From contig NC_040021.1 of assembly GCF_000972845.2 (NCBI RefSeq), positions 8,351,291 to 8,415,290 on the forward strand: DNA of 64,000 nt. The letters run 5' to 3'. Numbering within the stretch: position 1 is the stretch's first letter; every line of letters starts with the position of its first letter. This DNA comes from Larimichthys crocea. Taxonomy: Eukaryota; Chordata; Actinopteri; Sciaenidae. A model generated the notes under the pieces. It did not search any database. It worked only from the letters and a program-made list of their open reading frames with translations, and had not been told where the DNA came from. Below, in pieces: positions 1 through 12,489 of the stretch. The position numbers and the translations under genes were made by a program.

Positions 1-206
1 TCCAGAGCACAAAGACAGAGAGGCTCTTTATTTTAGGCAGGCATGGCAGGGGGCGACCTGAGGAGCTATGAAACAGGGGGCCTCTTGAGTGCGACCACCC
101 CAAAGACAGTCCGCCCTGACACTGTGAGAGCCGCACAGGAATTTACCGTGACAGCGGAAACAGCCTCTCCTTAGGTGGACGTTCATAAAGACAGAGTCAG
201 GGCGCG

Positions 207-230
207 CACACACACACACACACACACACA
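207..230. repeat. (CA)12 microsatellite
   Basis: Pure CA dinucleotide run preceded by GCGCG and followed by TATATA. Confidence 0.95.
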
Positions 231-1254
231 TATATCCAGACCTTGGCAGTGAACCCTGCCAAAGCTCACCTCCCTGTAACCTTGATGGTGGGGTTCTAGG
301 AAAATGTACGCCTTTCCTCACCTTTTGATCCTCAAAATGTTCTCAGCCTCGCTTGTACAGGGCAGCCCTGTCAACACAGTGTCAGATTAACGCTCACATT
401 AGCATATTACTCAAAGAGCAAATCTGTACGTTAATTATTAAATCTGAAGTATACCTTTCTGCAACTTTCAGCGTCTAACCGGGCTATTTTGAAGTTGAGT
501 TGAATGTTTATGTATGAGTGCAACTAGTTGGTTCATAGAAGCCTTGTTTCCCCCGAGGGCGTAATTAGTGGGGGAGAAACACTTCCTGTTACAAGAACAA
601 GTATTTCAAAAGTCGTGGTGCTGAGGCCTTGGTATGGACCCAGACAGCGCCGTTTACATCATGGGTACCGTTTCTTTGTTGAGATTCCAAAAAAATGTCA
701 CATGGTAAAAACGAAACCAAGGGAGCCATTATAACATCCAGTCCTCGTCGTCAAGCTAAAGACTGGGGTAGCAACCAGGGCAGGCCTGTGCTTGATCAGC
801 AGGGCCCCCCCTTAAGCAGGCGTCCAACCAGAGCCAACCTGGTTGTGCATTAGTAACCAACTCGATCTACTGTACCTGAGGGCAGAACCATTCCTTGGTT
901 CCGATCCAAGATCAATCAGAGAGGCATGCCTGTGAACAAAGTCTGAACTCCTGTGACCCGCGCAGCGCAGGATGAAACAACATGCATCCTGGCTCTACTT
1001 CCAGGTATTTCCGGAGTGCACCTTGGGCCTATTTCACAGTGAACCCGCGTATCGGCTTTCAAACTGAAAGTAAGTGAATTTGCGTGCATGAGCGCACGTG
1101 TGTGTGTGTTTGCGTGCACGCGCACACGTCTACGTATGTACTATCCGTACGTATATGCACGTGTGTCGCTAACATGTGTTTCTGATGAGTCAATATAGAT
1201 CTGCATTTCAAATAAAGATAATGGGAAGCAGAGCAAGAGTGAATGAAAGGGAAA

Positions 1255-1314
1255 GGGGGGGACGGGGGGGGGGTGGAGTAGTGGTATCTATAGGTGGGGA
1301 GGAGGGGGGGGGGG
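1255..1314 (+). repeat. G-rich tract with quadruplex potential
   Basis: Several runs of five to twelve G on the plus strand, separated by short loops (GACGG, TGGAGTAGTGG and similar). Four or more G-runs of at least four bases in 60 nt meet the usual G-quadruplex pattern. Confidence 0.8.
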
Positions 1315-1465
1315 CGACATTCCTGAGGACTGATGTCAGGTAATTAAAAATATCCCCGGCTGCTTGGAGGGGGTCCAAGGAGCTGACACCACCGCTCAGT
1401 CAGGGGCTCGCTGCTGATCCATAAGCGCTCACTCACGGCCATTATCGTTCCTGTGTGTGGTTCAA

Positions 1466-1521
1466 CCCCCCACACCCCCCCCGCCCTCTCTCCCCCTACA
1501 CCCCCACCCCCCCCCCCCCCC
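1466..1521 (-). repeat. C-rich tract (G-quadruplex potential on the minus strand)
   Basis: Runs of five to fifteen C on the plus strand, opposite in polarity to the G-tract about 150 bases to the left. The intervening 1330-1460 block has normal complexity. Confidence 0.8.
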
Positions 1522-2260
1522 GCCACCGTGCCTCCCTGCCTTTACCCCTCTAGCAACACCAGCCAGAGAGAGAAAGCTGTCAAAGAGCCGGGATCAAACC
1601 TCCAATCAAACGCTGGCTGTCACACACCCAGGTGATGATTAATGGCTTGTATTCTCTGACCCAGAGAAGAAAGGAGAACAGAGAGTGAGCTACAGATGGG
1701 AGTTTTCAACTCATTACAAAAAGCACGGTAACATGTGTTGAGAAGACCAGGCATCCTCCGCGTGTTCGTGCAGCCCAGCAACTGGCACTGGCGGGCAATT
1801 ACGGCGCTGAGAGATGAAAGCTTCGCTCCATTAAGAAAGCAAGCTTGTCCATGTTTTCTTCACTTCCGGGCGAATTAACAAATTAGATAAGAGTGCTTCG
1901 CTCTTCACCTGTGTGTCTCGCACACTCCCGTACAGACTGCCAGAGGTGTTTGCCTTCTCTTTCTCACACACTCTCGCACTCACAGTAAGGGTCTCGCCAC
2001 TGGCGCCCAACCGTGTTCTGCGGTGGAAACCAAACACTGGCCTGTTTTGACTGGATGTGATCCTTGTTTCCGGGCGGAACGCTGCCAGAGGCGGATTGAT
2101 GGCTCTCACCCAGAGGAGGACGTTTACAGGAAAATCCTCCTGGCTGGAATTCTCCTCCTTTTCATATTGGACTCCAAACACAAGAGTCGCAGTCATGGCT
2201 GCGCCGGGGCAAAGTGCTCCCCAAGTGATAATGAAGGGAATGTTGCTGTGCATATCACCC

Positions 2261-2282
2261 CACACACACACACACACACACA
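2261..2282. repeat. (CA)11 microsatellite
   Basis: Pure CA run following ATCACCC. Confidence 0.95.
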
Positions 2283-3136
2283 AGTTTGTACTCCTCTATG
2301 TCTGTGGGCAGTCATCCACATAATGCATTCTCTGCCTAACTCTAACCTTAAAAAAGGATAATTCTGGTTTATTATAACTTGGTTTTAATAGTTTTGGCCT
2401 TTATATCTGTTGATTATGATGATGCAGTGGTCACCAAAGTCAGACAGGTCCTCGTTGCACAGGAAAACTATGATAAGTAGACAGATAGATCAAAGCTGAA
2501 CCAGTAAATCGTGATGGATGTTTATATCGGACATTTTGAGTAATAATTGTCTTTTATTCCTCTTCCAAATAACAGATCATCTCCTATTTCTCACCTCGTC
2601 TGGTCTCTTTTTAGCAGCGTCAGCACATACCCAGATATCAGCAGCAAACTAACATTATTACAAACATGAACGATGGCCAAAATTAGATGAATGTGATCCG
2701 ATTTCTAATAAAGCTTTGACTTGCTTTGAAAGCTTTGACTCAAACCTGAAAAAAAACAACTCACAGATGGCTCTGTGAATGAAAACGTCCTCACTGTGAA
2801 GGTCTGAACCGAAAACCGCTCGGAACAAAAGACAGAAGTACGCAAAGATATCCTCAAGACAGACAGACACGTTAAAGAACACGTGTGCACACTCAATCCC
2901 ACTTCCCATCCTTCTAGCCTAAACATGTTTACACACACACAAAGATGTACAGTACGCGCACACAGAGAAGATTTACAGTATGTGTTGCAGCGTGCCTCAT
3001 CTGTGAACTCTTTGTGTACCAGTCATCACACACACACGCACACACACTAGTTGAATCCATATGAATGGAAAAAGCTTCTCGGCCACATTCCTCCTCAACA
3101 GCAGGAAGACAGACCAGTTGCTTCCGCAGCGGATCG

Positions 3137-3560
3137 ATAGAAGAGAAAGACGAAGACCGAGAATAAAGAAGCGGAGGGAAAAAATAGAGACACAAAGGAA
3201 AGACAAGACTAAGAGAGGGAGGAAGGGAGGGAAGAGGCTGGGCAGGATGTGGAGAGAGGGGAACAGTACAGATTAAGGTTATGCAGATACATTTCTATTA
3301 ATGCATCATCAATGAAAGCTTTCATTTATGAATAACTATATATGTCATCAGGCTTGTCATTTGTTAATATTCTTTGATTTGTTTGCGTTTGTGTCACTGG
3401 TTGTCTAATCACTTGCTTTGGCAACAGAAGAAGGAGAAGATCTACTGTAGATACACAAAGAAGGAGAGAGAGAGACAGAGAGAGAGAGAGGCAGAGGGAG
3501 AATGAGTGAAGACGACGATGAAGAGATAGAAAGGGGAGGAAGAGACGGAGACGGGAAGTG
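3137..3560. repeat. Purine-rich tracts
   Basis: Two stretches (3137-3262 and 3427-3560) are mostly A and G on the plus strand, with GAGA and GGAA words. They are low-complexity and give spurious lysine/arginine-rich or serine/leucine-rich frames on the two strands. Confidence 0.75.
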
Positions 3561-6033
3561 GTGACAGTGATAGAGAGCGAGCAGACTCCTGGGACAGCAG
3601 CAGAGGCGAGTCCATCGATCCAGGACAGTGAGCTGGCTCACATTTCACCTCCTCAGCAGTGACACCGGCGCTTTGCCATGGAACTGAGCCCTATATCCCG
3701 TCTGGACAGGGTCACCTCCACCCTATATATGTCCGTCTTTGTCTGTGTGTGTGTGTGAGAGAGAGACAGACACAGGAAAACAGATCCGAAAAAAAAGATA
3801 TCTGTGATATTTAGTCTTTTAATCTTTTCAAGAAGTCGCATGGAAATAATTCCGCTTGCTTCCACTGGACATGAACTTCTTTATGGATCTTGACAGAAAG
3901 TAATAAAAACAGCACAACACTACGCTGTGATATTTTTATATGATAGGCCGTGATGACACCACTCACAGCTTATTTATAATGAAGGCTATCCCGGCCGAGG
4001 AACTATGCGAGCGGCTGGTGTTTATTGCGCTGCTCTACCACCACCACATGGCATTTAAACACAGTCCAATTTGGATGGTCCCTGAAATCACATGCCATCC
4101 TCATCATGAGGGGGGGGGGAACCGATAGCCTGAATGAGAGTCCGTCCGTAAGTGGTGAGCCGTGAGGGGTGGGGGGACTGGGCTTGGCTCTCAAAGCCAT
4201 CCACTGTCATCCGAGACCACCGAGGCCATGTGACAGACGACCGAGCATGTGGCATCTCGCTGACCCCTGACCCGGAAAACCTTTCCCCCTATCTGCCTCT
4301 GCTGTGGCTAACGGATGGCCCAGAACCTTAGTGACCAGCGGCCACTGGGGTTCTTTTGTGCGAGCGGTCAATCACATCAGATAAGGTCGCGCAGAGGTCA
4401 GATCAAAACCAGGTGAACTCTGACCCGGACGCTGCAGGCCGTAGGTTGTGGTATTTGGGTATTTGGGTAGGGTGTGTAGGAGCATTGATAAGACTGAGAC
4501 TCGCAGACAGATGACGGATAAGATTGATACAACAGTTTGCAATGAGAAGTATATGAATGAAAACAGACCACACAGAGACGATAAAGGTCTGAGTACACAA
4601 TGATATCAACGGAGAGAAAACTAGACTTTCATGTACTGCACAGAGATTAAACTCAAACAAACTCTTAGCAACAAGCCTTGATGTGAACACTGGCAAACAC
4701 TTCCCTAAACCTGACAACATGGGCGTCCCACTGAAGTTCTTTTTATTTTGGCTAAAAGTTGCATTCGAGATTCAGTTGCATTTCAGACAGAGTCTGGTTC
4801 CAGCAGCTCCCTGGTCCATTTTTTTTCCACGCTATATGTTTGACTGTATTCATCAACCGCATGTTTATTTTGGATCTCTGCCATTTCCAACTGGGCACTT
4901 AGTGTTTTCTGAGATGCTGGGAGCTTGTTTTTTTGATTCTCAGTGTGATTTGTAGTACTGGCAACTGTTTACAGGGTTTGTTGAACAGTTCGTTAAATTC
5001 AAGACTTTAAGATATTTTAAGATATACTGTTCAAATTGTTAAAACCAATGGGATGAATGGAAACCAAAAGGGATGATAAAGCCTAGGATTATTTACCAAG
5101 TGCATACATTCATTACCATTAATATCATGTTGTTTTGTCAGTATATAACAATATTTCCTAATGATATCATTAAAAAAGGATGGATTAACCAAAAGTGCTG
5201 GTCAGTTTTTGCTAAAATCACATACAAACTGTTTTTGAACTAAGATTACTCCTTACAACTACAAGAGAAAATATGTAAATGAAGATGTTTTAATACCTTT
5301 AAAGGGTTTTTGAGGAAGCTGAAGTCTTCTTTGTAAGATTTTAACACCAAATTATAATCTTAATACCATTTAATTTAGCTTTAAGTCAGCTTTACACTCT
5401 ACTGACTGTGTAAAGTGAAAGAAACTGCATTAAAGTGAAGAGATGACCAACAGAAACACTGTTTGCTCCTGCCTTTACCAAAAGAAAGTAGCATTTATTA
5501 AGGCTGCATACAAGAGATTGTGAGTAACTTACCCATAAATTCTCTCCTGCATCATAAGGTTGGAGAAAATCTACAATTTTCTCTGTGCAGTCTTTTCATA
5601 TCTTTCCAGGAGGAGCCAGAGAGCCAACTAAGAACTTTTTTCTGGACCCGACCCAAAACCTTTTCAGCACCAGTTGGGTTTATACCCCACCTGACAAACA
5701 TGACCACCCAGCAGGCCAATGACATTTACAGTGAGCCGTTTCAGCCCATTAGCCAGCATCAGATCCTCATGCTGCGGCACCTCGTGAGCGACATGACCAG
5801 CAGGTCCAGGATTTAACTGGACTCCAGCACCGCCACCGTCACCACCTCGTCTGCTTCTGCTGGAACAATAAAAGCTTGGTACTGTAACAGGAAGAGGAAA
5901 TACGGTTCCCCACGGATTCTTCCCCGCTGTTATTCCTGCTACTATTTCACATAAATTCACACCCGAAATCAAGGCCGATGAAATGACAAAAGGGAAACCG
6001 TGGCTAACAGCTCACATCCTCTAAAAGGGAGGA

Positions 6034-6060
6034 TGTGTGTGTGTGTGTGTGCGTGCGAGT

Positions 6061-6106
<46 letters not shown>

Positions 6107-6119
6107 CTGTGGGTGTGTA
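6034..6119. repeat. Long interrupted (GT)n microsatellite
   Basis: About 86 bases of GT repeat with GCGTGCGAGTGGG and GGGTGGCTGTGG interruptions. Confidence 0.95.
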
Positions 6120-7096
6120 TGTTAAAGACAGAGAGGGAAAGACCCACATGTTCCACCAGGAAGAGACAAATTTAGAGTTCACGCATGGTATATTTAGATA
6201 TGAATCATTGATTGATTTATAATAAGTATGAAAAAAGAAATGATGCTTGAAGCAGTTCAAAGACCTCATGACTTTACCACGGCTTTTCACAGAGATCATT
6301 TCCTCCACTCGGCGGCCTGAACTTGTGAACTTGCACTGATCCAAGGTCAGAGTTTAAAAACCACAAAGGACCCCCGTCACACAGGATCCCTAAAAACTCA
6401 CAGTCCTCTTGTCCCAAGTCGGCTTCAGCGAGCTCGGGGGACACATCTACAGCGCCGCTAAACTAACATCTCCCTGGTCTCAGGTCAGAAATTAAACACA
6501 GGGGAGAAGAGGGGCTACGGTATGATTTCGACGCTTTTTCGCTGGGAGTTTATTTTCGTTCGACTCGCGCGCAATCAAAACATCCACGTACGTAACTGCA
6601 CGCGCACGCTTTCGAACATAAACACGCGCATTAGTGACTGACAAGGAAATTCCTCCGACCCTCATTCGCTACGTCGCCCTAACGTCTTCTACAATCCTTG
6701 AAATGATTGTTTATTTATACTTTTTTTTCCCCTCCCTCTCCACGGCGGACAAAAGACCTTTCACTTCAAGGACGTCCATGTCCTTCCAACGGCCTCCGCG
6801 ATGTTTCTAATCTTGTCTCACGGTCTTACAGTTAAGTGTGAAGTTTTAAAGAGCACATTTTTTTCATGGTAATGAGCCGACTAGAAGTCAACACTCTGTC
6901 TCTCTCGGACCATCTGGCTGGTCAATTGGATAGTAGTCTCAAAGGTCAAGTCAGCTATGGTCCGTCGTGACCCTGTCAATATCACCGCTGCACTTATCTG
7001 TAATGGAAGACACTTTGTGAGGAGGACAGTCAGGTGGGGGGTCGCGGGGGAATGTGGTACGCGGGAGTGCGCGTACGTTTTTGTACGTGACGGTAC

Positions 7097-7097
<1 letters not shown>

Positions 7098-7140
<43 letters not shown>
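7098..7140. repeat. (TG)21 microsatellite
   Basis: Pure, uninterrupted TG run of about 43 bases; likely polymorphic. Confidence 0.95.
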
Positions 7141-7723
7141 GTGCCCTTGAAAATTTCTCACCGGTCAAAGGGGTGTGCGTCTGCCAACTGTGTGTTGGCT
7201 TCGAGTGTTTCTGTACACAATGAAAGACTAAGTAAGTGTGTCGCCTGGCACGTGGAACTATTTCACCACGAGTCCTTGACATACTGACTAAGTAACTCAG
7301 TGTACGCCGGAGTAGCGGAGCCTATAAAAAGCCTTGTTGGAATGAAAGCGGGGCTGTCCTCTCCCCCCGTAGCTAGCTGTGATAGCGTAGCCCTTTTCCT
7401 GCGCCGGAGCCAGATAATAATGAAACGCTGGTGTCAGACAGGAGACAGGGGAAAGAATCAGGCCTGTGGAACAGAGAGCTAATAATAGCGGCTGAAACTG
7501 TGCTATTCCCACCACTGGCTGAGGATCCATCATCACACTTCTACACACACACACACAGAGGCTTAGACAGACACACACATATACACACACACGGGCTTGG
7601 CACATAGTTTGAACAGTAACCTGATCAAGCCACCGCAGAAACCAAAGCAATCAGGAATCAAAGCAAATCCAGCATGTGTACAGTACGTGCGCGAGCGTGC
7701 ATGCGGCGTACAAATGTGCAGAC

Positions 7724-7748
7724 GTGTGTGTGTGTGTGTGTGTGTGTG
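7724..7748. repeat. (GT)12 microsatellite
   Basis: Pure GT run after GCAGAC, followed by CGTATAGAG. Confidence 0.95.
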
Positions 7749-7984
7749 CGTATAGAGAGCGGGGCGAGCGAGCCAAAGATAAATGGAAGCAGAGTTTGGT
7801 GGAAACCACTTTTCCCTCCATAAAGCGAGGAGCGCATGCCTCTGATGTGCCCTACCAGGGAGGAAAGAGAGGAAAGAGGGCCTTTCATTCAGCATGAGGA
7901 GATCTGTCTCTTCTCCTTCAGCCCCTCATCCACCCCCGCGCCTCCCTCGCCTCCCCTTCGTCTTCGCTCCTCGAGAGCATCTGA

Positions 7985-8215
7985 AGCCCATTCTCTCTCT
8001 CTCTCTCTCTCTCCCCTCTCCATCACCCGCAAATATAACAACGTCTTTCTCTCTCTCTCTCTCTGCGAAAAAGACGAAAGGGTTTCTGCTCTTAATTGTA
8101 CCCAGCCGTCACGGAGACGAAGGAGGTGAGCAGACTGGGTACAGAGGAGAGAGGAGAGAGGAGAGAGGAGAGGAGAAAGAAGAAGAGTCAAAAGGAGGAG
8201 AGAAGAAAGGGAGGA
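7985..8215. repeat. CT-rich tract followed by GA-rich tract in opposite polarity
   Basis: Bases 7990-8064 are dominated by CTCTCT on the plus strand, while 8132-8215 are dominated by GAGGAGAGAG. The two halves are partly complementary to each other, so a single strand could fold back, and each half is a mirror-type purine/pyrimidine tract. Confidence 0.8.
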
Positions 8216-8330
8216 ATGAAAGATGGGTTTGTTCACTACCACAAGCTGACACATCTCTCTTATCTCTTGCCCAGCCAAACCATATGCCCCGAGGCCACGG
8301 GGGGAGCGAGGGGAGAAAGATGAGGTGTAA

Positions 8331-8355
8331 GTGTGTGTGTGTGTGTGTGTGTGTG
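8331..8355. repeat. (GT)12 microsatellite
   Basis: Pure GT run following GAGGTGTAA. Confidence 0.95.
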
Positions 8356-9550
8356 AGGGGGAGGGTGGATTCGAATATGTCTTCGCAGGATGGAGAAGAT
8401 CAGAAAAAGAGCCACATGCGTACAGTAGGTAAAAGTTATTCAAGGTCAGCCAAGAGATCGAGACAGAAATCTAAAGACGGACTAGAGGACAGCGGCGAGT
8501 GAGCACTGACTTGAACCAAAAAAAAGGGGGCTTCTGCCTTGACCCCGCAGTCCTTCTCTCCTCTCCCCTGCGGCTTCCCAGTCGCCTGTTGACCACACAC
8601 GCCGCCTGGCACAGCTCGGACGCCAACGCCGCACGACACAAGAGCCGCCGTCAAAGCCCTCAGACACTCCAGCAGCGGGAGCCATCAGGCATGACTGCGT
8701 GGAAGAAGAAAGAAAGAAAAAAAAAAATCAAACAGTTTCGATTATACACAAGCATTCACTCGCCTGGAAACAAAAGTGGACACAAATTATGAATGTCAAA
8801 CACCATTTTGACCGCTACTGTATTTGGGAAAAGTTCTGTTTGGTTAGTTTTGTGTTACCGGGCCAAAGCCCGACGTCTGCCAAGTCATTAACATATAGCT
8901 AGAGGTTTGATTTGTTAAGTTGAACGGTGAGTTTAATGTACACAGTAGTATCCTGACTCAGTGACCGGGGCGCTGCATGTGTGTGTGAGTGTGTGACTGG
9001 TCCCACATGTTCAACTCCTGCTGAACCATACGTCCGATTCCCCTGTTTATTGACTGGAAACTGATACCTTTAAGGGCTTCATTCATGCTACATTACGTGA
9101 GGTAAATTCAATAGCCCAGGCATCATGGTTTGGTCATTCCCCTCTTTGCCCTGGGTGATTTTTACATGTTGGATGTCTGCCCCTCTCTCTCTCTCTCTCC
9201 TTCACAGAAGCCATTCTGTTTCCCCAGCCTCATTTCAGATCGCACCTTCCAGCTCGAAAGCTGCGATACGTGCCCAGAGGGCCCGCTGAAGTTGGTTTTA
9301 TTTTATTCAGTGTGAGTTTTACACGCTTTTAATAGGGGTGCAGAAATTTATACGGGTAGGGACTGTATGTGCTAGATCCCAACGTGTGACTCCACATTCA
9401 TGGAGCGCCATTAAATGTAAACTACTGGAAAGAACGCCGTTTCTAGGAATAGATCCAAGTGTGTGTGTTTGTGTGTGTGTGACCAGCTATCCGCAGCTCA
9501 TGGTGTGGATTTACAGCGTGCCTCCCAAGTATACTTCCGACCCATCTCGC

Positions 9551-9608
9551 ACACACACACACGTGCGTGCACACACACACTCGTGCGTGCACACACACAC
9601 ACTCGCTC
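9551..9608. repeat. Interrupted (AC)n microsatellite
   Basis: Blocks of ACAC alternate with CGTGCGTGC, forming two imperfect units of about 26 bases (ACACACACGTGCGTGC and a related copy with TCGTGCGTGC). Confidence 0.85.
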
Positions 9609-9980
9609 ACACACTCCTGGGTGCGGAAGGTGCGCTCTTTATCACTGTGACATTTTCATTTAACACGCAGCCCAAGAGCTCTTGCATTCACATCCATGTT
9701 TCCTGTGCCCCATGCTGAGGCACAATACCAACCACTTAACATTTAGCAATGGCAGATCAAGCCCCCCGAATTCTTCCACTTCCCAACGCTTCCATGGGAA
9801 AGCTCATTATTTATCTCTGATTTAGAGCGACAAGAGTTATGAAGGGGACCACTGCCTGCTACCGAGAAACAAAGGAAGCACGGGCTTACTGCTGGTTTAT
9901 GGTGCACATTTAGGAACAGTTGTATCTCAGCTCTGAACTTAAGTGTTGAGTTTGCAGTGAATGCAATGTTATGAGCAGAG

Positions 9981-11630
9981 CCAAAAGGCATATGTGCAGA
10001 AAATGGTTCCCGACATGAGGATTGAGACCCCCTCTAAAAGGCTCCCAAGATAAATCTGAAGAGTCACAAGATGATTCAAGATTAGCGAATATGAAAACAC
10101 ATTAGTTGCCTTCATGTCCATAACTAAAATCTTCATGTCCATAACTAATGTCCACCCTATGGCAGGAGGCTCACGAATGGTGAGTCTCATTAGAGCGGTG
10201 TTCCTAAAACTTCACGTACCACTTTAGAAAGAATTCGTCTCTTCAACTAACACGATTTCATCGAAATCCAGCAGCGTAGGCCGACCTTGTTCAAGTACAA
10301 GTCGGTTTATGCAGGAGGAGAAAGTTTATTCCTGTTTAAAAGATTATTTCTTGTCAAACGTTGAATCCTGAACAGAACCGAGTCAAGAACCAGAGCTCAG
10401 AGTGTTTCTAATATTTCCTGTTCGGAGCCACGATTGCAGCGTTTGAACCATTTACCTCCACTTACTATCTCTCGTCAACCAGTTGCATTAGAGAAAACTT
10501 TAACTCTTTTTATTGATTCACAGTTTCCCAGAGCATAACACACAAACAGCTTCAGGTTTCAGTTGCAAATTCACACTTGTATGAAAAATAAACATATAAA
10601 AGTTGTCATAGGCTCGATTAATCAACTAATCATCATTTCACCTCAAGGTTTTTTTTTTTTAAATGCGAGGAACCAGTGCATTAGTTTACAGTTTCAATGC
10701 ATTTAAGAGGCAAATAACTTAAATTGTGAGGAAATCTAAGAGGCCCTGATCTTTAGGTAATGGTAGGGTAGTTAAGGTAACTTTCAAACCCACAAATGGG
10801 CCTACATGTGTGGGGTTCACCTCCAGGAAGACTCCCGGCACTGTTGAAGTAGAAACAGGGGCCTCCACACACACATATTTAGGATATATTGGATATTAGG
10901 ATGTCAGGCCTGCTAACCTCTTGACATTAAAAAGGAAGGCAGCTCATGAAAAGTATGGCTGACTTGTGTTGGTCACTGTATCTCACCTCTGTCTTTAATG
11001 TAAACCAGATGTGACGGATGACTTTTTCCTCCTCTCTTTCATCCGCCACCGACGGATGCTGACCCGGGGCGTCATGGCTGCCCGGGAATCCTGTCCGCCT
11101 GGCCGGCCTCTCTCTCTGTCTCACCTCGGGGACGCTCAGCTCCAGTTTTTTTTTTTTTTTTTTTTTAACGCGGTGATTAATCACGCACACAGCGGCGGAC
11201 GCGGCCAATCACCTCCATTAAAAGCGGGGGAGCTCCGGCGGACACAGAGAGCACTTTGTGCCGGGAGAAAACACAGGTCATTGTCCGCAGCGACGCCCGG
11301 CTCGGTTGGGGAGACATGAGGGCCGACTCTGTGCGGGGTGTTTTGACAACCTCGGCTAGGTTTCCGAAAACCGCATGTGTGCCTCATTTCCTACTTCATA
11401 TCCTGGCCTGGTTACCAGGATTACACGGGATTAATATAATGCATCAGTGTATTGTCGTTTCAGACCGACTTTGATAAGTTAAGATGACTTTACAAAGAAT
11501 AAACAGCTAAACACATTTATTTTGCAGTTTGGCTCCTGTCAGTGGTCTCCATCGCTCCCTATAGGCTGTGTAATGAACTGTAGCTCACAAATATAAACAC
11601 ACACAAGATAAATAAGTGTCCAAACTTCAA
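9981..11630. other. Intergenic sequence with repeat scraps and a CpG-rich block
   Basis: The segment around 10010-10090 (GAGACCCCCTC, then AAGATAAATCTGAAGAGTCA) resembles the fish repeat better preserved at 12.7 kb. A short direct repeat of TTCATGTCCATAACTAA occurs near 10110-10150. Bases 11020-11330 are CpG-rich and interrupted by T21 (11146-11166); this block could be regulatory but no gene is evident. Confidence 0.5.
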
Positions 11631-11850
11631 CTTTATTTATTTATATAGCACCTTTTATACAGAATTGTACCCACAGTGCTTCACAGAGCAGAGTAGAAAA
11701 CAATAAATAGACAACAACTAACAGTTTTTTAAGGTAAAAGAGAAGTTGCATGAAAAACTAGAGATTTTAAGTAGAGTAAAAAAGCATAAAACTACAACAA
11801 CGAAACAAATAATAAGAAAAAAGTAAGACCTGTAGGGTAAAAGGCATAAT
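11631..11850. repeat. Teleost 'TTTATTTATATAGCACC' interspersed repeat
   Basis: The head CAACTTTATTTATTTATATA, followed by GCACCTTTTATACAGAATTG and CACAGTGCTTCACAGAGCAG, matches a very common fish repeat. The right part decays into AAAAC/GTAAAA-rich sequence. Family name not assigned. Confidence 0.65.
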
Positions 11851-11962
11851 TTAAGAAGTTGCCGTAAAAGTAGATAAGTATAGTACGGTCAGATTTCATG
11901 CAGCCTGAAGCTTTGTTTTTGTTTTTAATATAATATATTATTTATGGCCTGCTAGGATTGTT

Positions 11963-12048
11963 AGATAATGTATGGCTGGAAGATTTTTGGCTTTTTTGGT
12001 TGACAAGATAATGTATGGCTGGAAGATTTTTGGCTTTTTTGGTTGACA
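11963..12048. repeat. 43-bp unit tandemly duplicated
   Basis: A unit beginning AGATAATGTATGGCTGGAAG at 11963 recurs at 12006 with no difference visible over its length; both end in TTTTTTGGTTGACA. Two perfect copies suggest a recent slippage or duplication event. Confidence 0.9.
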
Positions 12049-12489
12049 TAATGAAGCATTTGAACCTTTAAGAACATAACTGCTGGTGTTATATAACTGT
12101 AGATGTGACACAAAATATTACTTTCTGAATGATTTTGTTAAAGACAAGAGCAAGAGTGATACATTTTGAACTTAAATGTTAACAGACTTTGCATTACTCA
12201 TAATAAGTCATGTTTAAAATGATCTTAAGATTTGTATCAACTTAAACATTATCTGACTCCAGATGTGAAAGAAAGAAAGAATTGTTTTTTAGATTTGTTC
12301 ACACCCGATTGGCTTAGATTTGGTTACATTGTTACAGAACAGTGCATTTGTTTGTAACTTTTATTGGTATTTTTTTCATTTTTAAATGTTATTATTGGCC
12401 CCCGGGTGTCTTCACATTGTTAAATCTGGCCCCTGCTTTAGAGACTCAGTACTAACCCACAGTTTATTATATTAAATATCAGTAATAGT
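12049..12489. other. Intergenic AT-rich sequence
   Basis: No gene, RNA or clear repeat family seen; the right end leads into a GTAGTAGTAG run. Confidence 0.5.

Larger units (their letters stand above)
1..9980. other. Gene-free region rich in microsatellites and purine/pyrimidine tracts
   Basis: Despite many open frames, none looks coding: most are translations of CA/GT, CT or GA tracts. Between the repeats are blocks of ordinary complexity with moderate CpG, for instance 1330-1460, 3930-4380, 6400-6840 and 7250-7530. These could be conserved regulatory elements or non-coding transcript exons, but that cannot be shown from one sequence. Confidence 0.6.

Noticed and set aside
6021..7282. Open frames rich in His-Thr or Val-Cys repeats
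   Set aside because: These are direct translations of CA/GT microsatellites.
7889..8502. Large opposing open frames (about 200 codons plus, 184 codons minus) over the CT/GA tracts
   Set aside because: Their composition is Ser/Leu/Pro or Arg/Glu/Lys from dinucleotide repeats, with no domain and no splice context.
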